Assembly: GCA_902635515.1 (NCBI GenBank) | Contig: CACPOD010000002.1 | Location: forward strand, 1 to 64,000 | Length of the DNA: 64,000 bases | Origin: an uncultured Pelagibacteraceae bacterium | GTDB lineage: Bacteria; Pseudomonadota; Alphaproteobacteria; Pelagibacterales; Pelagibacteraceae | Direction: 5' to 3' | In this document: one piece after another, positions 8,839 through 18,512 of the stretch | Numbering within the stretch: position 1 is the stretch's first letter | Layout of the letters: each line of letters opens with the position of its first letter | Notes under the pieces: model-generated | What the model saw: the letters and a program-made list of their open reading frames with translations, nothing else | What the model was told of the DNA's origin: nothing | Database searches by the model: none | Translations under genes and position numbers: made by a program

Positions 8839-10824
8839 TTATTTTTTTAGTTGTAAAAAAAGTATCGGAGATATTAAAAACAATCCTAAAATAGAACTCT
8901 CAATTCCTGGAGCAATAAAAAATAAAGAGTTCACACCTAAATACCAACGTTGATAAATTGGTACATTTTTTAACCAATAACCAGAAAAACTTATTCCTAT
9001 TAATCCTATTCCTATCATTGCAGAGATTAAAGTTTGAAAAAAAATGTATATATCAAAACCTTGGGCTACCAATAATAAGGATGGTGAATAAACAAAAACA
9101 AATGGAACTAAAGCCTTAGCAATACCTAATCTAAATGCTGTGTTTCCTGTTTTAAAAGGATTAGAACCTGCTATTCCTGCAGCAGCATAAGCAGCAAGAG
9201 CTACTGGAGGAGTTATGTCTGCTAAAACACCGTAATAAAAAACAAAGAAATGAGAAACAATCGGTTCAATATTTAATTGTGTTAATGCTGGTGCAGCGAC
9301 AGCTACTAAAATTATATAAGTTGCAGTTGTTGGAACACCAGTACCCATAAAAATACAAGAAAACGCTATTAGTAATAATGAAAAAAAAAGTGTCAAATCC
9401 TCAATCGTAAACAAATCAAATGGAATAAAATTAATAAAAAAACCTCCTATGTCGCCTGCTGTTTGAATTACAACATATCCTAATCGAAATCCAACACCAG
9501 TTAGTGTTACAACACCAACTATAATTCCAATTGCTGCGGCTGCGGCTCCAACAGCTAAAGTATTTTTTGCTCCTTGCGATAAACACTGAACGAGATCTTT
9601 AATTGTAAGTCTATTTGTTTTTTTTACAAAACCAATTAATACGCATGCTATAATTGAAATTACTGCGGCATAGTCAGGTGTACGACCAATCAAAATTAAA
9701 TAAACTAAAAGTATTAATGGTGCTAATGACAACCAGTTATCTTTAACTACTGATAAAAATTTTGGTACTTCTTCATCTGTTAACCCTCTAAGGCCTAGCT
9801 TTTTAGCTTCCAGGTGAACCATTATAAATATGCCAAAATAATGAAGTAAAGCTGGAATAAGTGCTGCTGCTAAAATATCTCTAAGTGGAACTTCTAAATA
9901 TTCTACCATTATAAATGCTGCAGCTCCGAGTATTGGAGGTGTAATTTGGCCACCTGTAGAAGCTGTTGCTTCTACAGCTCCAGAAAAATGTGGTGGATAG
10001 CCAACTTTTTTCATTGCTGGAATTGTTAAAGATCCGGTCGTAACAGTATTAGCGATAGATGAACCAGAAATAGTTCCTAAAAAAGCTGATGAAAAAATCG
10101 CAACTTTTGCTGGACCACCAGAGTATTTTCCCGCTATAACCATTGCTAGATCAATAAAAAGCTGGCCCAATCCAATTCTTGTTGCAAGCACACCAAATAA
10201 TATAAATAAAAAAACATATTGAGCCATAACCCCGACAGCAATTCCATAAATTCCTTGATTAGTAAGATAAATATGATTTACAAAACCAACCCAACTAGCG
10301 CCACCATGTTTTAAAGCACCAGGAAAATAAGGTCCAAAAATAGCAAACAAAATAAAGAGCACACAAATAAAAGGTAGAGTAAAACCAATTGATCTTCTTG
10401 CAGCCTCTAAAGTTAATACTATCAAGAAAGATCCCATTATAATGTCTACATTTTCAGGATTACCAACCCTCGGAGCTAAAACCTCTGGAGGTAGTAAGGG
10501 TAAATATAAGGCTGAAATAACTACTAAAATTGAAAGAATTATATCAATAAAAGGTGTGTTAAAATTTTTTTTACTATGATCAATTTTTTTCCAACTATAA
10601 AAAATAAAAACTAAACCTACAACGAAAGAGATATGTATTCCTCTATGCAAAATTTCTCTAATTGTACCAAAACCAGAAGCATAGAAATGATAAACAGACA
10701 TTAATGCTAAAACTAAAAAAGCAAAAGATTTTAAAAATTTTCTTAATTCCCTCTCATTAGTTTTAACTTCATATCTTTTTTGTAAATCAGAAACTTTTTT
10801 TTGTGGAATATTAAACTGAGACAT
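8839..10824 (-). CDS. TRAP transporter permease, fused small/large membrane subunits (TAXI type)
   Basis: 661 aa multi-TM; TRAP large-subunit motifs GTISGSSIANTVTTGSLTIPAMKKVGYPPHFSGAVEATASTGGQITPPILGAAAF. Confidence 0.94.
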   Translation of the reverse strand: MSQFNIPQKKVSDLQKRYEVKTNERELRKFLKSFAFLVLALMSVYHFYASGFGTIREILHRGIHISFVVGLVFIFYSWKKIDHSKKNFNTPFIDIILSILVVISALYLPLLPPEVLAPRVGNPENVDIIMGSFLIVLTLEAARRSIGFTLPFICVLFILFAIFGPYFPGALKHGGASWVGFVNHIYLTNQGIYGIAVGVMAQYVFLFILFGVLATRIGLGQLFIDLAMVIAGKYSGGPAKVAIFSSAFLGTISGSSIANTVTTGSLTIPAMKKVGYPPHFSGAVEATASTGGQITPPILGAAAFIMVEYLEVPLRDILAAALIPALLHYFGIFIMVHLEAKKLGLRGLTDEEVPKFLSVVKDNWLSLAPLILLVYLILIGRTPDYAAVISIIACVLIGFVKKTNRLTIKDLVQCLSQGAKNTLAVGAAAAAIGIIVGVVTLTGVGFRLGYVVIQTAGDIGGFFINFIPFDLFTIEDLTLFFSLLLIAFSCIFMGTGVPTTATYIILVAVAAPALTQLNIEPIVSHFFVFYYGVLADITPPVALAAYAAAGIAGSNPFKTGNTAFRLGIAKALVPFVFVYSPSLLLVAQGFDIYIFFQTLISAMIGIGLIGISFSGYWLKNVPIYQRWYLGVNSLFFIAPGIESSILGLFLISPILFLQLKK

Positions 10825-10831
10825 GAAAAAA

Positions 10832-10859
10832 TGCCCTAGATCAAAATAGATCTAGGGCA
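10832..10859. terminator. Perfect 11-bp inverted repeat between TAXI solute-binding gene and permease gene; U-tract on minus strand
   Basis: TGCCCTAGATC-AAAATA-GATCTAGGGCA; on the minus strand followed by TTTTTT then C-ATG of the permease. Confidence 0.85.
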
Positions 10860-10874
10860 GTATATTTTTTTTAA

Positions 10875-11882
10875 TTATTTTATTAGTCCTGCTTCTTTAT
10901 AGAACTTTTCTGCACCAGGATGTAATGGTACTCCTACTCCCGAAAGGGCTGTATCAGGTGTAATTGTTTTTCCTTTTGCATGTCCTACATCCATTAACTT
11001 TCTAGATTCCTTATTCCACAAAGCTTTTGTTATTTTATATATTAAATCAGTGTCTTCTTTTGCAGATGTAAACCACTGAGCACCAACAGCTACAGTATTA
11101 ACTGCATCTACGCCTTCATAAGTTCCTGATGGTATCGGGCTTTCAGAGAAGAACCCATATTTTGAAGTTAGAGCTTTTGCTCCAGCACCATCAATTGGCA
11201 CTAATTTAATATCAACTGCAGATGCAAGCTCAACAATTGCACCTGTTGGATAACCAGCTACAACGAAAATAGCATCAACTTTACCATTTCTTAAAGCATC
11301 AGTTGCAGCTTTTCCCTTTAAAGCCTCTGCTTTAACATCTTTAGTGCTTAATCCATTTGATTCTAAGATTAATTTAGCATCTACATATGTACCAGAACCT
11401 GGCTCATCTAAAGATACTCTTTTTCCTTTTAAGTCTTTAACTGAATTAATATTACTTTTTTTTAAAGCTACTAAATGAATATGTTCCTGGAATAAAGCAG
11501 CAATAGTTCTCAAATCTTTTGCAGGTTCTTTACCTTCCATTGTTCCTGTTCCAGTGTAAGCCCAATAAGCAACATCAGATTGTGCAAATCCAGAATTTCT
11601 TAATCCTGAAATAATAGCGTTTACATTGTCAACCGAACCTCTAGAAGAAACAGCCGATGCAATCAAACCATCAACTCCACAACTTCCACCTTTTCCACAT
11701 TCCCTTGATCCTGGAGGTTTTGAAATAGCATTGGCTATCATTCCTCCTACTGGATAATAGGTATATGCAGTTCCTCCAGTACCAATCGTAAAGAAAGTCA
11801 ATTCATTAGAAATTGCTTTCCCTACAAAAGAGCTTGAAAGAAATAAAAAAACTGCAAATGTTCTAAATAATTTTTTAAACAT
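10875..11882 (-). CDS. TAXI-family TRAP transporter solute-binding subunit
   Basis: 335 aa with signal peptide; FFTIGTGGTAYTYYPVGGMIANAIS and SLDEPGSGTYVDA typical of the TAXI family. Confidence 0.94.
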   Translation of the reverse strand: MFKKLFRTFAVFLFLSSSFVGKAISNELTFFTIGTGGTAYTYYPVGGMIANAISKPPGSRECGKGGSCGVDGLIASAVSSRGSVDNVNAIISGLRNSGFAQSDVAYWAYTGTGTMEGKEPAKDLRTIAALFQEHIHLVALKKSNINSVKDLKGKRVSLDEPGSGTYVDAKLILESNGLSTKDVKAEALKGKAATDALRNGKVDAIFVVAGYPTGAIVELASAVDIKLVPIDGAGAKALTSKYGFFSESPIPSGTYEGVDAVNTVAVGAQWFTSAKEDTDLIYKITKALWNKESRKLMDVGHAKGKTITPDTALSGVGVPLHPGAEKFYKEAGLIK

Positions 11883-11962
11883 AAATCTCCTTTTATTTCA
11901 TATTTTTATTAATAATTATTCAAGCATATCATCTAAGAATATCGAATTCTAATAGTTTATAT

Positions 11963-13924
11963 TTAGAAACCTAATTCTTTTAAATTGCTATATTGTTCAA
12001 GGGCTTCTGGATTTGCTAAGGCTTCGATGTTTTTAATTTCACTTCCTTCTATCTTGCTTTTAACTGCAAGTTCAACTATTTTGCCACTTTTTGTTCGAGG
12101 TATATCTTTTACAACAATAATTTTACTTGGAACATGTCTAGGAGATGCATTTTTTTTTATTTGTAATTTAATTTTGTTTATTAATTTTGCTGTTAGTGAA
12201 TAATTTTTGCTCATAACAATAAATAAAACTATTCTAATATCATTATCCCATGATTGTCCTACAACAATAGACTCTTTTATTTCTTTAAACTTTTCAACTT
12301 CTGAATATATCTCTGCTGTTCCAAGTCTTACACCTCCTGGATTTAAGGTGGTATCTGATCTTCCATGAATTATATATCCACCACTATTTTTTATCTCTGC
12401 GTAATCTCCATGGTGCCATATATTTTTAAATCTATTAAAATAAGCACTCTTAAATTTAATATCATTTTTATCATTCCAAAACTTTAAAGGCATAGATGGA
12501 AAAGGATTTTTACAGACAAGTTCTCCTTTACTATTTTTTAAAGACTTCCCTTTATCACTTAAAACATCTACATCTAAAGCCAAACCATTGTTTTGTATTT
12601 CTCCTATATTTACTGGCTGATATAAATTTCCTAACACAAAGCACGAAACAATATCGGTACCACCAGAAATAGATGACAGATGCACATTTTTTTTAATATG
12701 CTTATAAACATATTTAAAACTTTCTTCTGAAAGAGGTGAGCCAGTTGAACAAATTGTTCTTAGTTTATTTAGTTTAAATTTATATTTTAATTTTGGTTTA
12801 AATTTTCTTAAAGCATCCACATACTTCGCACTTATTCCAAATAAAGTTATTTTTTCTCTTTGTGCTATTTTCAAAAGCAAATCAGCAGATTTAAACATTG
12901 GAGATCCATCAAAAAGAACAATAGATGCCTTCGAAGCTAATGAACTAACTAACCAATTCCACATCATCCATCCACATGTGGTAAAATAAAAAACATTATC
13001 ATTTTCTTTAATATTACAATGTAATTGATGTTCCTTCATATGCTGGATCAAAACACCACCAGATCGATGACAAATGCATTTAGGTTTTCCAGTAGTTCCA
13101 CTTGAATATAATATTGCTAACTCTGTTTCAAAATCAAATCTTTTGAAATCAATTTTTTCAGTATTAGTTTGCATTAATTCATTCCATTTAAATAAATTAA
13201 TTTTTTTAAATTTATATTTATTTTTAATAAACTTTTTTCCAGGATAGTTACTAATTACAACACTTTTAATTGATGGGATTAATTTTAAAATCTCTGGAAG
13301 TCTATTTAAAATATCTATTTTTTTTCCATTATAAAAATACTGATCTGTAATGAATAAAACTTTTGGATTAATTTGAGAAAATCTTTCTATAACACCTTTA
13401 GATCCAAAATCAGGACTACAAGAAGACCAAATACCTCCCAAAGAAGTTGTAGCAATGAATGCTTCAACAGTTTCAATAGTATTTGGCATATATGCAGCTA
13501 CTCTATCTCCTTTTTTAATATTTATTTTTTTTAGAAACTTTGAAATTTTATTAGTATTTAAATTTAATTGTCTCCATGATCTTTCTTCTCTAAATCTATT
13601 TTCACTAATAAAGGTTACTGCTTTTTCATTGTTGTTTTTAGATAATAAATTTTCAGCAAAATTTAGTCTGCTACCTGGTAAAAATAAATTTTTATAAAAA
13701 GTCTTTGATTTTCTGAAATTTTTATTACTTTTAAATCCCTTTATTTTGCTAAAATCCCAAAATCTACTCCAAAACTCAGGTGAATTTTTAATACTCCAAT
13801 TTAATAATTTTTTATAATTTCTATTAAATTTTATTTTTAATTTTTTTGAAATGTAATTTTCAAAAGCAAATAAATTTGAATTTTTTTTTACAATTAGAGA
13901 AGGTTGCCAAAGTTTTTTACTCAT
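11963..13924 (-). CDS. Acetoacetate--CoA ligase (acetoacetyl-CoA synthetase)
   Basis: 653 aa ANL enzyme; LYSSGTTGKPKCICHRSGGVLIQHMKEH and long N-terminal extension typical of acetoacetyl-CoA synthetase. Confidence 0.92.
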   Translation of the reverse strand: MSKKLWQPSLIVKKNSNLFAFENYISKKLKIKFNRNYKKLLNWSIKNSPEFWSRFWDFSKIKGFKSNKNFRKSKTFYKNLFLPGSRLNFAENLLSKNNNEKAVTFISENRFREERSWRQLNLNTNKISKFLKKINIKKGDRVAAYMPNTIETVEAFIATTSLGGIWSSCSPDFGSKGVIERFSQINPKVLFITDQYFYNGKKIDILNRLPEILKLIPSIKSVVISNYPGKKFIKNKYKFKKINLFKWNELMQTNTEKIDFKRFDFETELAILYSSGTTGKPKCICHRSGGVLIQHMKEHQLHCNIKENDNVFYFTTCGWMMWNWLVSSLASKASIVLFDGSPMFKSADLLLKIAQREKITLFGISAKYVDALRKFKPKLKYKFKLNKLRTICSTGSPLSEESFKYVYKHIKKNVHLSSISGGTDIVSCFVLGNLYQPVNIGEIQNNGLALDVDVLSDKGKSLKNSKGELVCKNPFPSMPLKFWNDKNDIKFKSAYFNRFKNIWHHGDYAEIKNSGGYIIHGRSDTTLNPGGVRLGTAEIYSEVEKFKEIKESIVVGQSWDNDIRIVLFIVMSKNYSLTAKLINKIKLQIKKNASPRHVPSKIIVVKDIPRTKSGKIVELAVKSKIEGSEIKNIEALANPEALEQYSNLKELGF

Positions 13925-14097
13925 TTAATTAAATTAAATAACTATTATAGAATTAATCTTATTTATGATAATCTCACTAACATTTAAAAGAAAATGAGAA
14001 CTTTTTACCCTCCGATTCGGTCATGTTTTAGTCTATTTTTGTTCTTTAGCAGTAACAATATCTGGTAGGTAAAAAAAAAGAAGCACAAAAGATAGAA

Positions 14098-16578
14098 ATG
14101 ACTAAAAATAAAATTACAGCTGTTCTCGGTCCTACAAATACAGGCAAAACCCATCTTGCTATCGAAACCATGCTTTCTTTTGAGAGTGGCATGATTGGAT
14201 TTCCACTTAGATTACTTGCAAGAGAAGTATATGACAAAGTAATAAAGAAAATAAGTTTAGATAAAGTTGCACTTATAACTGGAGAAGAAAAAATAATCCC
14301 ATCTAATGCAAAATATTTTTTATGTACAGTTGAGTCTATGCCAATTGACAAACATCTTGAGTTTGTTGGCGTAGACGAGATTCAAATGTGCTCTGATCAT
14401 GAAAGAGGTCATATTTTTACTGATAGACTTTTGAATATGAGGGGAGAAAAACTTACAATGCTAATGGGTTCAAGTACTATTAAAAATATTATTTCAAAAT
14501 TAGATGGGGATATTGAATTTATAAATAGAGAAAGACTATCTAAACTTACCTATGCTGGTCATAAAAAAGTATCAAGAATTGATAGAAAAACGGCAATCAT
14601 TGCGTTTTCAGCAGAGGAGGTTTATGCCATTGCTGAGTTAATAAGAAGACAAAAGGGTGGTGCCGCTATTGTAATGGGATCACTAAGTCCAAAAACAAGA
14701 AATGCTCAAGTTGAATTATATCAATCTGGAGATGTTGATTTCCTAGTTGCAACAGATGCAATTGGGATGGGAATAAACATGGATTTAGATTTTGTTTATT
14801 TTTCAAATGTTAAAAAATTTGATGGAAAAAAATTAAGAAGATTAAATTTATCTGAATTAGGTCAAATAGCCGGTAGAGCTGGTCGATACCTTAACGATGG
14901 AAGTTTCGGTATAACTGGTGATTGTAAAGAAATATCTCCAGAAGAGGTAGAATTATTAGAAAATCATAAATTTGAAGAAATAAGAACTTTGTTTTGGAGA
15001 AATTCAAATCTTAATTTCAATAACCCAATTAGTTTAATTAAAAGTTTAGAGGAAAAACCTCAGGTGGAATGGCTAAGAAAAATTCATGAATGTGAGGATG
15101 AAAAAGCACTTAAATATTTTTTAAAAGATCAAAAAATTTTAAATAAAGAATTTGATGAGAAAACTTTAATGCTCTTGTGGGAATGTTGCCAAATACCTGA
15201 TTTTGTTAAAAAAACTTATGGAAATCATTTTGAAGTTATTGGAAATGTATTTAAGTTTTTAACTAGCAAAAAAGGACTAATTTCTGAAGATTATATGAGA
15301 TTACAGCTCATGAAACTAGATAAATTAGATGGAAATGTAGATTCTTTATCAAATAGAATTGCAAATGTCAGGACTTGGTCATATGTTTCGAATAAAAATA
15401 ATTGGGTAGAAAATCAAAGTTATTGGATTGAAAAAACTAAACACTTAGAAGATAGACTTTCAGACAGATTACATGAAGAACTTACTAAAACTTTTATTGA
15501 CAAAAGAGCAAGCGTGCTCGCTAGAGGTTTAAAACAAGATATGGAATTTAAAACTGAAATTTTACAAAACAATGATGTTAAAATTGACGATCAATTCATC
15601 GGAAAGATAAAAGGGCTAAAATTAGAACTAGATTTAAAAAAAGGTGCTTTGGAAACTGATATTAAATCTTTAAAAAAAGCTGCAAGACAAACTATTGGTC
15701 CGGAATTAGAAAAACGTGTTCAATCAATAATTGATACAGGATTAATTAGTTTGAATGAAGATTTTAAAATTTACTGGAATACTTTCCCGATTGCCAAATT
15801 AACAACGGGTAATGATTATTTAAATCCTAATTTTGATTTAATCGTTGATGATATCATCGAACAAAACACTAAACAGAAATTAAATGACTATGTTAATAAA
15901 TGGATACATTTAAAAATAAATAACGTTCTTAAAAGTTTAATTGATTTAAAAAATATAAAAGAAAATAATTCATCAATTAAAGCACTGGCATACCAACTCT
16001 ATGAAAATAATGGAGTATTAAAGAGAGATCAAGTTTCTGAATACCTAAAAAACTTAGAACAAAATGAAAGAAAAATTCTTAGAGACTTAGGAGTAAAATT
16101 TGGGAGATATCATGTTTTCCTTTATCAATTAATTAAACCAGAAGCAGTATCTTTGCGAACATTATTGTGGAAAAATTTTTATCAAAAATTTCATAATTTA
16201 AAACCACCTACCTTTGGTTTGAATTTTTTAGACGATAAAGAAATAAAAAATAAAAACTTTATGCTTTTGTGTGGATTTGAAAGATTTGATAATTTTTTTG
16301 TAAGAATTGATATTTTGGAGAGATTATTTGTATTAATAATAAATTCTAGTTCAAAGGAAAATTCTGAAATAAAATTAGTTCCAGAAATGTTAAATCTTTT
16401 AGGATGTAGTAAAGATAATTTTAAAAAATTACTTCAAAAAATGAATTATAAAATATTTGAAAAAGAAAATGAAACATTTTTTAAATATAGTCCTAATAAA
16501 AAATTTAAAAAAATTACAACAAAGAAGATCTCAAACGAAAATCCATTTAAAATATTAAAGAATTTAAATTTAAATTAA
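14098..16578 (+). CDS. Suv3-like ATP-dependent RNA helicase
   Basis: 826 aa; LGPTNTGKTHLAIETML (Walker A), VDEIQM (motif II), GQIAGRAGRY (motif VI), as in mitochondrial SUV3 and alphaproteobacterial homologues. Confidence 0.9.
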   Translation: MTKNKITAVLGPTNTGKTHLAIETMLSFESGMIGFPLRLLAREVYDKVIKKISLDKVALITGEEKIIPSNAKYFLCTVESMPIDKHLEFVGVDEIQMCSDHERGHIFTDRLLNMRGEKLTMLMGSSTIKNIISKLDGDIEFINRERLSKLTYAGHKKVSRIDRKTAIIAFSAEEVYAIAELIRRQKGGAAIVMGSLSPKTRNAQVELYQSGDVDFLVATDAIGMGINMDLDFVYFSNVKKFDGKKLRRLNLSELGQIAGRAGRYLNDGSFGITGDCKEISPEEVELLENHKFEEIRTLFWRNSNLNFNNPISLIKSLEEKPQVEWLRKIHECEDEKALKYFLKDQKILNKEFDEKTLMLLWECCQIPDFVKKTYGNHFEVIGNVFKFLTSKKGLISEDYMRLQLMKLDKLDGNVDSLSNRIANVRTWSYVSNKNNWVENQSYWIEKTKHLEDRLSDRLHEELTKTFIDKRASVLARGLKQDMEFKTEILQNNDVKIDDQFIGKIKGLKLELDLKKGALETDIKSLKKAARQTIGPELEKRVQSIIDTGLISLNEDFKIYWNTFPIAKLTTGNDYLNPNFDLIVDDIIEQNTKQKLNDYVNKWIHLKINNVLKSLIDLKNIKENNSSIKALAYQLYENNGVLKRDQVSEYLKNLEQNERKILRDLGVKFGRYHVFLYQLIKPEAVSLRTLLWKNFYQKFHNLKPPTFGLNFLDDKEIKNKNFMLLCGFERFDNFFVRIDILERLFVLIINSSSKENSEIKLVPEMLNLLGCSKDNFKKLLQKMNYKIFEKENETFFKYSPNKKFKKITTKKISNENPFKILKNLNLN

Positions 16579-16579
16579 A

Positions 16580-16990
16580 ATGTTTTTTAAAAAAGAAGAA
16601 ACAAAAAATAATAATTTTCTCACAAAAGTTTGTGCTTTATTAATTCATGCTGCAAAAATAGATGAGAACTATACAGATAAAGAAGAAGAAATTATTAAAA
16701 GAACACTTAATGAGCTAGGTATAGAAAATGAAAATGTTTCTAAAACAATTGAAGAAGCAAAAAAAATTGAAGAAAGCTCAAATCAAATTTTAGATTTTAC
16801 TAGAGAAGTAAAAAATTTACCTGAACAGGACAAAATTAAAATCGTAGAGGCTTTATGGTCTATAATCTATTCAAACAAAGATGCTGATATATATGAAACT
16901 AATTTAATGAGACGACTTGCGGGCTTACTTTATATTGACAATAAAACAATGGGCGATATTAAAGAAAAAATTAAACAAAATTTAGAATGA
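16580..16990 (+). CDS. TerB-family (tellurite resistance/DjlA-like) protein
   Basis: 136 aa; [25 protein letters not shown]...[28 protein letters not shown] TerB-like helical pattern. Confidence 0.82.
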   Translation: MFFKKEETKNNNFLTKVCALLIHAAKIDENYTDKEEEIIKRTLNELGIENENVSKTIEEAKKIEESSNQILDFTREVKNLPEQDKIKIVEALWSIIYSNKDADIYETNLMRRLAGLLYIDNKTMGDIKEKIKQNLE

Positions 16991-17313
16991 CATATATCGT
17001 TAACGACAATTGTATTAAGTGTAAGCTAACAGACTGTGTTGATGTTTGCCCAGTTGATTGCTTTTACGAAGGTAAAAATATGCTTGTAATTAAACCCGAT
17101 GAGTGTATAGATTGTGGCGTTTGCGAGCCAGAATGTCCTGTCGATGCCATAAAAGCAGACACCGAACCTGGAAGTGAAAAATGGTTAGAAATCAATAAAA
17201 AATATTCTGAAATCTGGCCTAACATAAGTGAAAAAAAAGATCCACCAGCGGATCACGAGAAATTTAAAAATGAGCAAAATAAGTACGAAAAATATTTTAA
17301 AGAAAATCTTTAA
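16987..17313 (+). CDS. fdxA: Ferredoxin FdxA-type (7Fe)
   Basis: [29 protein letters not shown]...[16 protein letters not shown], typical FdxA cysteine spacing. Confidence 0.95.
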   Translation: MTYIVNDNCIKCKLTDCVDVCPVDCFYEGKNMLVIKPDECIDCGVCEPECPVDAIKADTEPGSEKWLEINKKYSEIWPNISEKKDPPADHEKFKNEQNKYEKYFKENL

Positions 17314-18157
17314 AAGCAAAACAGACAAAAAAGTGAAAAAAAAAGTTTCTAAAAAGAAAGTTGTAAAAACTAAAAAAGCTAAAAAAGCTAAAAAAATAAT
17401 TTCAAAAAAAACCAAAAAAGTTGTTAAAAAAGTTACACCTAAATTAACTAAAACAAAAAAAGCTGTTAAAATTACAGAAACGACAGCTGAACCTAAAGTA
17501 GATAATTTAAGAATTTCAAAAACAAATGAGGTTAAGCCTGAAATAAAAAAAGTTAAAAAACAAGAAACTGAAAAAAGAGAATACAAAATTAAAGATCATG
17601 TTGTTTATCCAAAGCATGGGGTAGGGCAAATTACTGAATTTAAAAAGATCAATATTGGTGGAATTGATGTTGAAACGTATGTTATTAAATTTGAAAAAGA
17701 TAAAGCTAACGGAATGGTCCCTGTAAACAAGCAGTCTCACTTGAGGCCGTTAGCAACTATTAATCAAGTTAACAAGTGTATTTCAATTTTAAAAAGTAAA
17801 CCAAAAATTAAAAGATCAATGTGGAGTCGAAGAGCACAAGAATATGAAGCAAAAATATCTTCTGGAAAAATATATGAATTAGCTGAGGTTGTCAGAGATC
17901 TAAACAAGGGTGATGACCTTATGGTTGACCAGTCTTATAGTGAGAGACAATTATTTGAAAAAGCTTATGAAAGAATTTTGTCTGAATTTCAGATTGTTTT
18001 GAATGTATCATTAGAAGATACTCAAAAAAAATTGGATAAAGCACTAAAAAGAAACTTAGGTGGGCAGCCTCAACCAGCAGCACCTGCAAAAACGCCAACT
18101 AGTGAACTACCTGTAGACGAGCCAATTTCTGATAACGACGAACCAATTGACGAGTAA
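17270..18157 (+). CDS. carD: CarD-family transcriptional regulator with Lys-rich N-terminal extension
   Basis: CarD/CdnL domain [48 protein letters not shown]; likely start [12 protein letters not shown] at 17270 (track gives 17228). About 90 aa Lys/Val/Ala-rich N-terminal tail. Confidence 0.9.
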   Translation: MSKISTKNILKKIFKSKTDKKVKKKVSKKKVVKTKKAKKAKKIISKKTKKVVKKVTPKLTKTKKAVKITETTAEPKVDNLRISKTNEVKPEIKKVKKQETEKREYKIKDHVVYPKHGVGQITEFKKINIGGIDVETYVIKFEKDKANGMVPVNKQSHLRPLATINQVNKCISILKSKPKIKRSMWSRRAQEYEAKISSGKIYELAEVVRDLNKGDDLMVDQSYSERQLFEKAYERILSEFQIVLNVSLEDTQKKLDKALKRNLGGQPQPAAPAKTPTSELPVDEPISDNDEPIDE

Positions 18158-18165
18158 AAAAAAAC

Positions 18166-18203
18166 GCCTCTCACACACTACTGTAATGAGAAGCGTTTTT
18201 TGT
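18166..18203. terminator. Bidirectional intrinsic terminator between convergent carD and small basic peptide gene
   Basis: aaaaaacgcCTCTCAcacactactgtaaTGAGaagcgttttttt: stem with one mismatch, A-tract on one side and T-tract on the other. Confidence 0.75.
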
Positions 18204-18219
18204 AAAGAATACTAAGTTA

Positions 18220-18312
18220 CTATTTTCTTCTTCTTTTTTTTGCTTTTTTCTTAGCTTTTTTCTTAGCTTTTTTCTTAGTTTTCTTTGCCGCTTTTTTTCT
18301 TTTCTTAGGCAT
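18220..18312 (-). CDS. 30-aa extremely basic Lys/Ala peptide, histone-H1/Hc1-tail-like
   Basis: ATG 18312 to TAG 18220: MPKKRKKAAKKTKKKAKKKAKKKAKKRRRK; upstream GGGAG SD 6-7 nt before ATG (AAAAAAGGGAGCTAAAGATG). Absent from the supplied ORF track because of its length. Confidence 0.8.
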   Translation of the reverse strand: MPKKRKKAAKKTKKKAKKKAKKKAKKRRRK

Positions 18313-18336
18313 CTTTAGCTCCCTTTTTTAGTTAAA

Positions 18337-18393
18337 CGAATCAAATTGATTCGCTGTTAACATATTTTTATTTTTTTCTATAAGTTATGTCAA
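18337..18393 (-). promoter_or_regulatory. Candidate promoter with palindrome for the small basic peptide gene
   Basis: Minus strand TTGACA (18393-18388), 17-nt spacer, TAAAAA (18370-18365); then inverted repeat CGAATCA-N3-TGATTCG (18337-18353) between promoter and SD. Confidence 0.45.
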
Positions 18394-18512
18394 TTCTTTA
18401 ATTAAAAGTTAAATTTTATAAAAATTTTTTTAAACTTTTTATTTTTATAAAACTTTTTTTTATTAATTTAGTTAATGTTTATGCGGTTAATAAACAACTT
18501 AAATTAAATATT

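Noticed and set aside
14046-14351. 101-aa minus-strand ORF at the start of the helicase gene
   Set aside because: Antisense to the helicase Walker A region; composition mirrors the coding strand and shows no family resemblance.
17185-17740. Minus-strand Phe/Leu-rich ORFs (133 and 74 aa) over carD
   Set aside because: Antisense of the Lys-rich tail (AAA/AAG read as TTT/CTT); hydrophobicity is a composition artefact.
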